From Epiperipatus broadwayi (taxonomy: Eukaryota; Onychophora; Udeonychophora; Euonychophora; Peripatidae): a DNA stretch of 64,000 nucleotides. Made by a program: the position numbers and the translations under genes. Below the pieces are notes generated by a model. That model searched no databases and was not told the origin of the DNA. It was given only the letters and a program-made list of their open reading frames with translations. The stretch lies in the NCBI GenBank assembly GCA_028023455.1, contig JAQFVV010012968.1, forward strand, positions 157,501-221,500. The letters are read 5' to 3'. Position 1 is the stretch's first letter; each line of letters opens with the position of its first letter. Of this stretch, positions 35,697 through 48,590 are shown one piece after another.

Positions 35697-36703
35697 CTTT
35701 GAAGAAATACAGATATTATATATATATAAAATAAATAAAATATCCGTTAATTAAAAACAATATTGTAATTATAATTGAAATAATATTTTTAACGGTTTAC
35801 AAACAATTACAAACAATTCTTAAGTCAGCAGAAGTACTTTCGGTTACGTTCTAACCTGCCTCAACAGCCATTAAATTCAAAAAACCAAAAGCGGAAGCAA
35901 ACATCATCAATTCAAATTCCACGAATCTTGTATTTTAATGTTAGAAGTTTGTCGGTTTATTAAATGCGTTTTATTCCTGTTTATAAAAATTGCCTCGTTA
36001 ATTTTTCTTTTACTATGGTTTCTCTCTTCATGAAGAATTTTCAAAATTAAATTTAAATTTATATTTACATGTTTTTTCATGATCAAAGAAAACTGAAGGA
36101 GATATTAAATCACCATTATTTTTATTTTTTACACGTTTATATAACAATTCATGTTACTTCAATCTTTTCTCAATACTGCACCTAGATTCACCTATATATG
36201 ATAGCATACAATCACAAAAAAAGTGATATATGACATTACTTTTTTGCTTGACAGGTATGACATCCTTAGAATTATTTACTAATTTATTAATATTGTTTGG
36301 AACATAGAATGAAACATTAAAAACATTCTTATATAAATCCTTAAAAACTTTTACTTGTGGATTTGAAATAAATGGAATAGATATCCACTTTTTACTATTA
36401 ATCTTCATTTCTTTTAAATTATAATATTTTTTTTTAAATTGACATAAAGTATTGTTTATTTGTTCCATTTTATAACCAACATCAAGCAATTCCTTGGAAA
36501 ATATCTCAATATTTTTCAGTTTATCACTTTGGTAATGACATAATTTTTGAATTTAATGGCAGTTGAGGCAGGTTAGAAAGTAACCGAAAGTACTTCTGCT
36601 GACTTAAGGATTGTTTGTAATTGTTTGTAAAAACGTTAAAAATATTATTTCAATTATAATTTTATAATCATCTTACAATTTTATAACTTTGAAGAAATAC
36701 AGA
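35697..36703 (-). mobile_element. PLE-derived insertion with inverted repeats and a 17-bp target-like duplication
   Basis: CTTTGAAGAAATACAGA occurs exactly at 35697-35713 and 36687-36703. Inside, 35763-35880 and 36548-36662 form inverted repeats of about 115 bp (GTAATTATAATTGAAATAAT inward to CCTGCCTCAAC.GCCATTAAA) with only a few differences. Between the repeats, the minus strand carries a PLE protein fragment. Inverted terminal repeats around a truncated body are a known arrangement in the Penelope group. A DNA transposon that captured PLE sequence is the alternative. Confidence 0.75.
36154..36489 (-). pseudogene. Penelope-like RT C-terminus and GIY-YIG fragment
   Basis: A 111-codon open frame reads GYKMEQINNTL early, then KKWISIPFISNPQVKVFKDL, FYVPNNINKLVNNSKDVIPV and SNVIYHFFCDCMLSYIGESR, ending CSIEKRLK. 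This is the PLE linker (W.SIP), the lysine-aspartate motif KD, the V.Y.F.C..C pair and YIGES.CS...RL of the GIY-YIG nuclease. The frame stops at 36154, after the start of the nuclease, so the catalytic second half is absent. The stretch is open and motif-rich, the best preserved PLE protein part in the window. It lies wholly inside the inverted repeats of the insertion at 35697-36703. Confidence 0.83.
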
Positions 36704-36929
36704 CATTGAATAAGAATATCATATTATATATATATACATTTCTATTAATAAACTTTAGTCATCATTTTAGAAGGTTAAAAGATGGATGTCTCCATAAGAA
36801 ATGTCTTTGTGATTTTTTATTTAAATACTATGATGTGATACTGATTGTAATCAATACTGAAGTATATTTGCAATCACATGCAGTTATATAATTTCTGCCA
36901 GTGTGGTGGTTGATTAATATATATATATT
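36704..36929. other. AT-rich spacer with (TA)n runs
   Basis: Short (TA)n tracts lie near 36725 and 36918; the second is the insertion point of the next element. Confidence 0.5.
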
Positions 36930-39430
36930 GTACCGGTATAAATCCACCACGCTTATTCATACACAGTACCCGAGTTCAAACCCAGTCCACGTTTAAGAAT
37001 AAATTCCAAAACGCCAACGAAATTCAAACCCAAACCCCGGTATGACTAACCGATGATGACTCTATAACAGCACGGGGTTATCCCTTTACTAGCTCAACTC
37101 AGAACACAGACTAAATTACTTACAGTTTTATATAGAGGTCTATTATACTCTGGGTATCGGTACGGTCATTAATGTAATGTATATATTTAAGTTGCCAATA
37201 CAGACAGTAGGTGACTAAATAGACTTCGAGAGTAATGAAGTGGAAGACACAAAATTAGAGTAAATAAATTGTTTAATAACAAATAGAAAGCATAAAATAT
37301 AGTATTCAAAAGTACGGTAAGATTTCCATAAATATTCTATTATAATTAGCTACTAGTCTTTAGTAATCGTTTTACCTGGTAAACAAACTCATACCAATAT
37401 TTGTGTAGTGAAATGATTGATGGGTGGCTAAGGGAATCAGAGCATTTGAGCATTGAAAATATTTATCTATGATTTTTATTAAGTTATTTTATTCGAATAG
37501 ATTCGAACCGTTGCGTGTACGAATAGTTGGAGGGTGGTTTCGTATAACTATGATATCTAAGATTGATGTACTAGTGGTTGCCTAGATTGAAGAGCCCTAC
37601 AGTAATCACTTGCGGTGCATCAAAGGAATACCGGGCGGCTTGTACTTTGACAAGGCTTAATGCCCCCAAGTAGCTCCGGGACACTACAACCAACCGGGAT
37701 CATTTCGAAACCCGGTGATCCAAGAGATAACCTGGGAAAGAATTGCTTTCTTCCCCATATGGTAGTATGGCGAGACGCTAACTTCGGCAAAGGGAAGGCA
37801 TTACCACAGTCATCGAGGACGAGTGCTTGAAGTGGATTTGAAAAGGAATCATACCAAACCTGAGTAATCAATTCGTCTATTTCTACGCAACGGCTGATAT
37901 AACTATTCCAATAAAACATGGTGGAATCAAACTGACCGCGAAAGCAATAATTAATGAAGTTTACTCTGAAACCCCTAACTCCCCCAGATCGTTCAGGCGG
38001 TAGCGATTATAACAAATTATACACTGAGAACTATTTCTCATTTCATGTAGGAAACTAAGATAATAAACTTAAAACCCTTTACATATTTAAGATTGAAGTA
38101 TCGGTTACAATAGTATGACAAAACAAAAAACAAAAAAAAATATAATAAAGTGATTTAATATCTGCCAACTCAATATATGAAATAATCTTTAATTTAACAA
38201 CGAACTTCCTTTTAAAATAACTATAATCAATATTATAAACTAGCTTTAAACAGAGTTGGGAAATATTTCTGTTGGCATCATTTGTTTATAGCACAAGTAA
38301 TAAAAGGAAAAAATATAAATGTCTTCATTTGAATTATTATTAGTAGATACAATATTTATAAACTATTTTCTAAAGACTAGAGCAGAGGAAAAGGAGAAAA
38401 GAAAATTTACTGACAGGTTTGAAACAGTAGCGTTATAAACGAAACAAAAAAAACTTACATGTGATTCATTTGATTGACAGATTAACTTATAACATTAAGC
38501 TCGGGAGAAAGTTAAAAGTTCATGTAACACAGTTACCCTTCCTTCTTCATCCGGCTTGGCTTCTCACGATGGTATTTCTGACGAACGTAGGCGCGCATTT
38601 GAAATCTACTTGGAAGGCATAGTCAATTTGGAGATTGGAAGCTGGAAATTGTGAAGCACATAAAACATGATCAGTCAGCGGCACAAAGATTCAAATTGGC
38701 AGGACAGAGATCAGCTCCTGGCACTTAGCCCATTGACATTACGGTTTACTGGTGGACTTCTTAACAAAAGTTGGAGAGATTTCTCTAGCAACTGCTTTGC
38801 TGTTTTGAGACGATCTACTCCCAGCCACGTCAACAGTTAGAATGTTAGTTTTCTCTACGATGGCCACGGTTGACCTTTCTGTCCTGTTTTTGTTTTAGGC
38901 TCCGCCTACTTTTCTCTAGCCTTCAGCAATCCAGCTTGACCATACAATATCAATTATCCATTTCCATTGTTCCGTTTTCAGCTATCTTTAACTTTAATAT
39001 GCAATTTTAAATTGACAAAGTAATTACAAATATAAATTCCTTATCTAATTTCGAATACAACTCAATTATCTATACATTTGTATAATACAGATTTTAATTA
39101 AAAACACTGATCAAAGGAATGTGACTTTTGATCAGTATTTTTAAACGACTTTGTATAATTCTAAAAGGCTAAAATTTAAGCAAATACACCCGCAATGAAA
39201 CTTTTAAATTAAGTTGATATAAATTCACAAACCACGCACACACGAATATTATTTCATGATTTGTGACATTTATGCACGGAATCTTTACATATTTATTTAC
39301 AAAACATAAAACATATATAGCTCAATTTTTGTGACTTGAAATGGAAAAATCCCATTGCGGGCGAATAGTAGTTCGAATTACCGTACTTAAACACATGAAA
39401 CTAAGATCGGTTCTTCGATCTGTCTATTTC
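36930..39430 (-). mobile_element. LTR-like element C between (TA)n tracts, higher G+C
   Basis: The element starts TGTACCGGTATAAATCC directly after (TA)n and appears to end ...CTGTCTATTTCA directly before (TA)n at 39431, giving TG...CA ends. ACTAGCTCAACTC lies near 37091, about 160 bases from the left end. The block GAAGTGGAAGACACAAAA followed by AATAAATTG near 37238-37275 resembles the CTC.ACACA...TTTATT polyadenylation region of the elements at 48591 and 58508. The interior (37500-38900) is clearly richer in G+C than the surroundings. A 99-codon minus-strand frame at 37620-37919 begins MFYWNSYISRCVEIDE; I recognise no domain in it. The right end is less secure than the left. Confidence 0.62.
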
Positions 39431-40072
<642 letters not shown>

Positions 40073-41640
40073 TAAAAGAGATGAATAGATAAGTGCATAG
40101 ATAATTATATAGATAGATGGGTGAATGAATGAATAAAATGGATGCGTAGGTAAATATATAAATAGAAAGGAAGATGGATAATTACATAGTCACATATATA
40201 GATTGTGTGAGCTATTAAAGTTCCTGAAACCTTGTTTTCTATGATCCAATAGTTAACTTTTTAATCCTTGAAAATATTTTATATATGATGCTTTATATAT
40301 TCTATTATAAAGAATTGTTCATGCATCATCATATATTATATATTACTATTTAGTGGACTTATGGTTATAATGCTAAAATGAAGTAAATCTTATCTCAATT
40401 ATATATAACGTTTGGAAATTAACTCACTGCAACTGCTTAAATATAATTTAAATAATTACAATGAGTTAATCACAAATCATTACATATAAATATTTAGCAT
40501 TTTAAATTATATATAGTTGAAAATAATCTCAGTGCTTAACACTAAACTGAAATAAATATACAAATAATAAATCATCCCAGATGGTACAGAAATTCAGCAC
40601 TGCTATTTGTAAAATAAATATATTCGTATTTCAAAATAGCCAGTCAATTTATTTATTTATTTCACAGAGAGCGGTACTGAATTTCTATATCATGTGGGGT
40701 GAATTAATATATATATATATATACAATTTAGCCCACTGACTTCTCACTGAATCATTTTAATTCTTGATGCAATCATAGAGCTTCCAATGTACCATGCTAT
40801 TCATCAGTAAATATAGTTGTTATATGGCTTCAATTTACTATGCATCAAAATTTTTTTTCTCCTAAACCATGCACTGTCTTAACATATCTAAATTTCTGTC
40901 TCAGTGTTTTGGCCTTAAGTTATTACCAAGACATTTAAAAATTTTTTATATACATATAATTTTTAAGTAGGCTTCTCCAGCACCGTAGTTGTTGACAATT
41001 GTCTATTTTTTTTTATATTTGTTATCATTTTTATGTAAAAGACAACTTTCAGAATTGCGAAACATTTTTGCTATTAATATATACAATATTGATGGAATAT
41101 TGAACAAAAGTAAATTGTCTTGAAAATATGTCCCTGATTTAGTTGTCTAATTTTTTGATAGGAGAGAAAAGCAAATAAACTCAATTGGTATACTTCTGAA
41201 ATAATTCACAATTGATATTATATTTTTTATGTAATATTCATTTTATTTTTTATATATAAAAATTGGGTACTTGTGAGTTTTCTGATAAACCAATATGTCA
41301 ACCCATATTTTTGATAAATCTACAGTTTCAGAGGCCCTCAAAAAGTGTTTATAAAATAATGTATAATAGCAAACATATTCAATATTTATATTTTATTTTT
41401 TATTATTACTGCTAATTTTAAAAAAAGAAATCACTTTAGAAAAAATTAACTACAATATTTATGCTTTATTTTTTTTGTTTTCTTTATATTAATTTAGTAA
41501 CACAAAAATGGTGTGGGGTGATACAATATTTGTACAGATAAAAGGCTAGATGTCTAAACTTTCCTCAGATAATTGTTTCAATATATGATGATGTCATTGC
41601 ATAATTCCTGTTGATCTTTTGTTCATTGAATTGACATTAC
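40073..41640. other. AT-rich stretch without recognisable features
   Basis: A (TA)n run lies near 40709, preceded by GTGGGGTGAATTAATATATA; a similar phrase, GTGGTGGTTGATTAATATAT, lies before element C at 36904. That hints at a related insertion border, but no element was traced after it. Confidence 0.35.
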
Positions 41641-41665
41641 ATCTTTACCCGAGAAGTAAATACAT

Positions 41666-41977
41666 TTGAATGCAGTTAAACATGGAATTCTGGAGCCCTC
41701 AAACCACATTATTTTATCAAAGGATATTCTGTGTAAACAATATTTCACATTGCATCACCATTGTCAGGTATTTGAAAAGTTTCTTTTGCACACTTTTATG
41801 GTGAGCAGGGTCCCATATCTTTGGAAATATTCCACTGCATCATATTCTGATAGGAAAGTCCCAAATTTTGATCATGATGACAACTTATCAAAAGAAACTA
41901 CTGATGACAAAAAGAAACATGCTGAATTGAAACACAGTACAAAAATGTTAAAAGTGTCTAATTGTTCCACATTGTAG
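41666..41977 (+). pseudogene. Possible reverse-transcriptase N-terminal fragment (103-codon frame)
   Basis: The frame contains CQVFEKFLLHTFMVSRVPYL followed by WKYS. This resembles F..LF..S...G.VP.LWK.S, the segment that precedes P.PK in many non-LTR reverse transcriptases. The part after it (DRKVPNFDHDDN) could be a degraded K....D.RPV. No neighbouring RT motif was found on the plus strand, and the minus-strand RTE relic begins 170 bases downstream. Confidence is low; composition is more gene-like than in the surroundings. Confidence 0.3.
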
Positions 41978-42149
41978 TATAACTAAAAAAAATTGAAATG
42001 AAGATTCTTAATGAAGTTTATCAGAATGTACTACTTTTTAAAACAATTAATGGTCAATTTATTATTATTTTTTAAATTTAACAGCTAACACATCACTGTG
42101 AGATGGTAAGCCATTGAAATTGTATATGTATTAAAAATACGAGATGTCA

Positions 42150-45120
42150 TCTTGATTTACCAGTACCAAAACTTGTCATTATTATTTTTAACTATTATCA
42201 ATCCACTAATGAAGATCTATCCAAGTTTAATCCAGTTCCATGAATATTTTCTTTGCATCACCATGCAAAACTTTCTCATTTTATTTTTCTTTAAATCATT
42301 ATTAAATTTTGGTGATCCAGTTTTTTTATCTACTATCCATTCATTATCATCTCTTTTAGAAATCTCTATATAAGACTATTTTTTCAGTGATGTCAATGGT
42401 ATATGTTTGTTTGCAACATATTCCATTTTGTTACTCCCATCATGTTTTTCCTCACACTTCACTGAATGGTCTAAAGTCTCTGTATACCTGTTAAGTGTCC
42501 AAGTTTCTTTTCAAAAACATGAGCATGTTTTCTTTAGTATTAAATTATTTCAAACAAAATCTCTATATCTGATTTCATCTATGATTAATTTTATTTACTA
42601 TGTTTTCTTAATAATAATATCAATACATTTGCAATTAAATATTAGTTTTTTCATTGTGGAATTTTTTTAGGTTTATTTTCTTAATTTTATTTCATAATAT
42701 TTTGAACCATTTTTTGAAATGCTAAAACTTTATTTGCAAAAATAACTACTGTATATAATTTGCAAAGTGTAGGTATCTTAAATAAAGATCAATATATCCT
42801 CCATCCTGCTCCTTAATTTCACATTTAAACCACAAAAATATTTCTTCTAAAGCTGTTGTAAAAGTTTTTGAGATGTGGAATTATCTTGTTGACCCTCCCT
42901 ATCATTTTTAATCTTAGTGTGACAATGTAATTTAATTAATTCTATTATATTTTTATACATATTTTTTAAAATTTGACAGTATCTTAATTAATATTTTTAT
43001 AGCCCAAAATTTTAAACATAGTGAAAATCTTTAAAGAATCAATACATTTGAAAGTTGATGGCATAATGACAACTTATACTAATTGGATCTTTCTATAACT
43101 TCTCTTAGTGCATCAAAAGAGCTCCCTGTGTTAAAATCACTTTTAAAGCCAGTTTGTTCTTTAGTTGGTTTAAATCCAATGTTCAATGCAGACCAATGTA
43201 GATAAATTGCATTATTGCATTAAAGACCTTGCATAAAGCTGATAGAAGGCTAATATGAAATGTTTATTATTTTATCCATATCATTACTCCATCTTCCAAC
43301 TATCTGGAAGATCTTTATCACTTAGATATTTGTTTTGCCAACAATTTTTTCATTATCTGATTTTTTAAATATATCAATAATAATTTGATAATTTGCTAGA
43401 TTATTTTCTTTTTTTATACATTAAATTGCATATACCAGCATTTCATTTAAATTTCTTGTTAATTCAGAAGTTATAATTATATATATATTTCTTTGTTGTT
43501 GTTTTTTTCATATTCTTTATTAGTATATAATTCTTTCTAAAACTTTTCTACATATTTAATAATATCATGTCTCATGATGATTATGATTTTTTTTCTGATT
43601 GTTGAAACTTTTTTTTTCATTCATTCCCATGTTATTATTTTATTCTTTTGAAACTTTTATTCTTTTTTTATGATTTTCCTTGACAATTTACTTATAATTT
43701 TTATTTTATTTTTAATTCTTTTTTAATATCATTTTACAAAATTTCAGATATTATTTTTTACATATTTTATATGCCTTTTTTACTTCATTGTTTTATTTAT
43801 GTTATAAATTTATTTGTAAATTGCTATAGTTATGTTTGTCAGAGATCTTAATAGAATATTAATATTTTCATTGGTTTCAAGCAAATATGAATGATCTTCA
43901 TAGTCTGTTAATATTTTAAAACGATTTGTAAGTTTTATGTTGAAAGTAATAGAAATTCTAAGTGTCAATATTATTTCTCTTAGTAGTTTTTAATATCTCT
44001 AATTTGTTTCACTAATTAATAATCATTTTCCCCGTATTAAATATAGTAAAAACATTGCAATCTTGAAATAAGTATTTTCTATTGGTCTAATTATATACCA
44101 CCTCTGCTATACTTTCATTTGGATGCTTCCACCTCCATTTACATTTACCTCCCCCCCCCTAGAAATTTCATTATTCTATTTCTTTTTGTTTATAACCATA
44201 AACAAATTTATCTACAGAATTTTTATTTTTTAATCATATTATAATTTTATCGTTAGAGTCTTTTTATAACAATTTTAAAAAAAAAATTTTTGGTGTGTTC
44301 AAATAATTTTGTACAGCTGTATAAAAAATCATTTATTTCTTCAATTCAATACCTTATTGGTGCATAAACCTGAATAATTTGCTTTTCATATCTTTTATGA
44401 AATTGAATAATTAAATATGCTACTCCATCTGATATTCCCATCTATTTTTACAATGTTATTTTTAATTTTTTTATTTGTAATGAAACCTACTACAATTTTC
44501 CTATCAAAAATTGCACCTTTCTAGCCAAGTACATATTCACTTTTTAAATCAATAATCTCTTAGTCTTTTTTTTTAATCACAAAGTCTATCAATGTCTCAT
44601 GAAATTGAATATTTCTTTCAATTCGTGCAATTTTTCTTTTATTAGGAAATTATCAGCCATTGTAAGTAGCTAAATAAAAACTCATGCAATTTTTCTTTTT
44701 CAAAAAATAGCCTGTGATTGTAAGTAGCTAAACAAAAGTTCACCAATAAATGGAAGAACCTTGATCCACAAGAAAGGGATTCTTAGCAGCCCACATTTTT
44801 ACTTGATGCTTTTCTGAATACAGCCTTTTAGAAATAAGAGCCACAATTTTATATGGGTTTGTTATGATATTTAAATTAAGAACTATCAGGCAACTGAAAA
44901 CAAAAATTTCTAGTATTTATTTTGTCATAGAATCAAAGGTATATAATCAATAAAGTAATTATGCTGAATTATATTTGTTGATGTTAAGGCAATTGGCATT
45001 CCTCTTCCATATTAATAATCACCCAATAATAACAGCTTCAGTGACATGAACACATGAAGGAGACATTATGAATTTGTCCTGCTCAATTCTCTTAAGAAGA
45101 TTCAAAAGTGTCTTTACGAT
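42150..45120 (-). pseudogene. RTE-type non-LTR retrotransposon relic, copy 2
   Basis: This copy is collinear with 12780-15610 but more decayed. The RT catalytic region near 42720-42790 still reads FAN-like sequence followed by VVIFANK, in place of FADD and what follows. Near 44115-44135 the minus strand reads WRWKHPNE, the endonuclease WTW.HP motif. TTCACTAATTAATAATCATT near 44010 corresponds to TTCACTAACTGATAATCACT near 14635, which encodes the SDH-like motif in copy 1. AATAACAGCTTCAGTGACAT and GAATTTGTCCTGCTCA near 45025-45100 match 15537-15600. No frame is open for long. Confidence 0.7.
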
Positions 45121-45194
45121 TAACAGTAAATTGTTTTCTGTTGCCATATATATATACAAACGTGTATGTGTTACATGGCTTACTTGAAAAAGTG

Positions 45195-45310
45195 TTATGT
45201 TTCAAATGTGGCTATAGTGTGAGAAGTTAGTGTGATTTATGGGCTGATGGACAGTTGTGATAAGATTCAATTTAAATCTAAAAGATACACTGATAAAAAC
45301 AAAACTTGTA
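45195..45310 (+). repeat. Dispersed repeat shared with 28076-28200
   Basis: See the partner copy for the matching words. Here the repeat is followed by (TA)n and a (GA)n stretch at 45308-45345. Confidence 0.6.
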
Positions 45311-46370
45311 TATATATATATAGTATAGAGAGAGAAAGAGACAGATAAATAGAAACAGGATTTATATAGACATTTACTTGTTAATTTTTTTTTTAATTAT
45401 TTAAGTGAGCAAGTAGAATTATCTAACAGAGATTAAACCTCTCAATCAGCATTCTCATAACTCCACATGAAATTTTAATCCTGCCACAGAAATTTAATTT
45501 CTAATGTTCTCGCTGTAAAGTGAAAAAGTTATTAATAAAATAATTGTCACTTTTCATTTAATATATATATATATATATTTAATTTTATAAATTCTTTTAA
45601 CGTTTCACAATTTTGAAATTATATTTTCTCTCTCCATATAAGATATTGTACAAAATATTACATTATTGTCTGAAATGGAACTAGATTTCTATATCATTTT
45701 AGTACTATACCTATTAAAAATGAATGTAACATTTTCTTTTTTTTTTTTTACAAATACAATTTTAAGGATAAAAAGAATCTATCAAGAAATTTTACACTAA
45801 TGAGTATTTTATAATCAATATCTGGAATATCATTATCTAAATCTTCTGAATTTTTTAATATTTTAAGGTTAATAATCTTGAGGAAAATAAAAGAACAAAA
45901 CATAGCAAATTCTTTTGCTTGAACAAACTGTAGCTGGAAATATGCATATTAAGGAGGATTGAGAAAACATTACAAAGGACTGTACCCAACAAACTTTAAG
46001 TACCTTAAATCATTATACAACTGGATATACATCTGTATTTTAATATTTATAAACAGTATATTTATTACAACATGTTTCTCTAAAACAACTGATTCTTGGG
46101 GTGAATTTTATTATAAGGAATATATTGTACAATGATATACGAAGTAAATTGTAGATTACTTGAAATATATCTTATAAATGAACTAATACCTGACACAGTC
46201 AGTACTAGATAGAATAATAGATGCAAGAGCTAAACGTCTTATGGATTACAGCTGAAGTCTGCCTTCCTGACTTACCAATCAATTTTTTTTTTCCTAAATG
46301 AAATAAGAATGTTTGTTAGTGTGATGTGGAGATACTTTATCCTGAGGTGGATCAGTAATGATTAAAAAAG

Positions 46371-46401
<31 letters not shown>

Positions 46402-46460
46402 AATTTAATTATAAAGTTTTACAATTTCCTTAGCCAAAGTTGACTAATCTCCAAATGCTA
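45311..46460. other. AT-rich stretch without recognisable features
   Basis: (TA)n runs lie near 45562 and 46373-46397. The text between them has no readable motif. Confidence 0.4.
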
Positions 46461-46500
46461 TATGTTTCTGTTATAATAACAGCCATCATCAGTCTGCATC
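46461..46500 (-). ncRNA. Hammerhead-like hairpin, minus strand
   Basis: On the minus strand CTGATGA (46486-46492) is followed by TGG, then a perfect six-base stem CTGTTA/TAACAG around TTA, then AAAC. The G of GAAA is shared with the stem, and the stem is offset by three bases from the core, so it is not a consensus hammerhead. It is similar in layout to the hairpin at 25526. A (TA)n run follows about 65 bases downstream on this strand. Confidence 0.4.
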
Positions 46501-46957
46501 ATAGATGATTCTCAAGCAGCAATTCAGTTTTTATTAAGCTACTATAAAGAAAACTATAATTAAATGGGCACTAATTTACACTTAAACTTTAGTATGAAAT
46601 TAATGTTCTGAAAGTGTTTAAATAGGGATTGTTTTACTGTAAACGATGAAGGTTTAATTGGATTCCAGGCTACCAATAATGTTTATGTGACAGAAATATA
46701 TGTCTAGGCAGACAATGGTTGATTTTTTCAACAGAAATTTTCATTTGAAGGAAATAACATTTTTGAAAATGACATAAATTAAATTAATGTTATTCAATAT
46801 TGTTACATATTTATATGATGTTTATTTATGTACCAGATGTATCTAGCCTTTAGAAAGGTTGGTGTTTTGATATGTTTAATTTGATATGGGTTACTTCTTT
46901 TGCATTAAAGTTTTCATAATAAAAATTACATATCATTAAATCTAATATTTGTATTTT

Positions 46958-47075
46958 TCTGATTAGTTGCTTTAACAATTATTTTAATATTGAATATAAA
47001 TACATATTTTTAACAAAATATTGTGAAAATGTCATTTACTTGAACTATATTAGGGGATTGACAGACCATGAAAGA
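46958..47075 (+). repeat. Direct repeat X, copy 1
   Basis: TTGAACTATATTAGG..GATTGACAGACCATGAAAG and the preceding AATATAAATACATATTTTTA recur at 48036-48155, about 1,080 bases later, at some 80% identity. Between them lie two related hammerhead-like segments. Confidence 0.72.
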
Positions 47076-47369
47076 ATTTTAATAAAGCTAATTTAAGATT
47101 AAATTTTTTAAATATACTTATTATATTTAACAGCTTTATAGTGGCAACTATATATATGTATTGCAGTACATGCTGAATAAAAAAAAAACATTTATTTTTT
47201 AAATTTTTCGTTAGCTCACAAACAAACAATATTTTTTTTTTTAGTTTTATTATTAGATAATGTTTGTTAATATAAAATTACCAACCTTTCAGCCCATCAT
47301 TCTGTAATATGTTTTATCAAATATAATATTTCATTAAACATCACATGAACATAATTCTTTATGCATACC

Positions 47370-47580
47370 CAAGCTATTTACACAGACAAAACTCTCCACA
47401 CAGGAATGCCACTCAATGACTCCTCACTGATGAAAACTGCAAATTAGAAGCTAGTCTGGGGATAACTTGATAGGAGTTTTGTGCAAAAAATTCTCCTTTC
47501 ATTGATTACTCTGGTGGCATTGAGTAGTGCTACTGTATAAACAGTTTTGCCTCTGTGTAAACAGCTTGTGTGAGCATAAA
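47370..47580 (+). ncRNA. Type I hammerhead-like motif h with GUC triplet, in an inverted-repeat context
   Basis: CTGATGA is at 47427-47433, GAAG (for GAAA) at 47447-47450 and the triplet GTC at 47454-47456. CCTCA just before the core pairs with TGGGG just after GTC (five pairs, one G-U, plus a further T-A), which is a proper stem I with cleavage expected after GUC. CTAG between GAAG and TC is palindromic, as in minimal stem III ribozymes. Stem II has decayed. The flanks ACACAGACAAAACT and GTTTTGCCTCTGTGT form an outer inverted repeat, as do CACTCAATG and CATTGAGTAG. The last A of GAAA is lost, so activity is doubtful. Confidence 0.6.
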
Positions 47581-47839
47581 GAATGATGATCATGTAATGT
47601 TTAGGGATTATATACCAATTCTTTCTAAGTGGATTATGATAACTGTGATTATTAAAGAACCAAAAACACCAAAATGTACCAAAGCTTAACTGAGTTCAGA
47701 TCTATATGACCATACAAGCAAATGAACCTGATTTAAAAATATTATTGTTTTCATTTTGGATTCATCTCTTTATAGTTAACTAAAAAGGTAAATTGTGGCT
47801 TTTGAAGGGTTGCATTATATCCTAATATCTAGTTGCAGT

Positions 47840-48010
47840 GCTCTCAAATCCAAGACTCTTCAGTGATGAAAGCCTCAAGCTAGAAAGAAGTCTGGTGATA
47901 CTAGCTGATTAGGCACTATATAGGGATTATATGCATAAGCATTCATGCATACATTGATTACTCTGCCTTGCAATGAATGTCACTACTGTATGGAGAGTTT
48001 TGCATTTGTG
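47840..48010 (+). ncRNA. Related hammerhead-like motif i
   Basis: This is a second copy of the same unit: AGTGATGA at 47862-47869 for CTGATGA, GAAA intact at 47883-47886, then GAAGTC with the GUC triplet at 47890-47892 and TGGTGATA. The downstream half, CATTGATTACTCTG and TACTGTATGGAGAGTTTTGC, matches 47497-47555. The first core base is changed (C to G), so cleavage is not expected. Two copies that have lost different essential bases imply a common active ancestor. Confidence 0.58.
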
Positions 48011-48035
48011 TAAATATAATATTTGTAATATTTTT

Positions 48036-48155
48036 AATTGGTTATTTTAGCAATTTTTTTAAAGATTTAATATAAATATATATTTTTAAATAAGCATTGC
48101 TAAGTATGTCATTCATCTGAACTATATTTAGTGAATGACAGACCATGAAAGCAAG
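48036..48155 (+). repeat. Direct repeat X, copy 2
   Basis: This is the partner of 46958-47075. Together with the two ribozyme-like units it suggests that a segment of roughly 1.1 kb was duplicated in tandem. After it, CACACAGGACTAGCAGTCTG near 48257 echoes the start of the 47,380 unit. Confidence 0.7.
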
Positions 48156-48590
48156 GAGCACCTTAATGCCATATTACTAATCAGTGTTTGTGGCAGTTTG
48201 TGCAGCTTTCTTACAGCTTCTACCTTGATATATATAAACAGTAACCAAACTATCTCACACAGGACTAGCAGTCTGAGATACCATACTGGGAGTCATCAAA
48301 CATGCTGACTGAAGCTGGTTGAATGCCAAAATAGTGACTGGCCAAATACTATTTGAGAATTTGACAGTCTTATTATAGTTAATGATGGAACAGATAATTT
48401 TTTTCCTTGAAAAATATGCCTTGTTGTGAATTCGACTTGTGACATTGAATAAACATTAGTACCTACAACTATCAGACAACAGAGAAAATAGGGATTTTAT
48501 ATATGATATATTAATTCTAATAAAATCATGGATGTACAATGATTTCATACTATTATTTTTGAAAATATGGCATGAAATCATATATATATA
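48156..48590. other. Stretch without recognisable genes, ending in (TA)5
   Basis: Apart from a short echo of the preceding repeat near 48250-48300 nothing is supported. The terminal TATATATATA is the border of the long palindrome. Confidence 0.4.

Noticed and set aside
35800-36640. Hammerhead core in the inverted repeats of the PLE insertion
   Set aside because: CTGCTGA and GAAA both occur, but GAAA comes before CTGCTGA and no stems join them in a hammerhead order.
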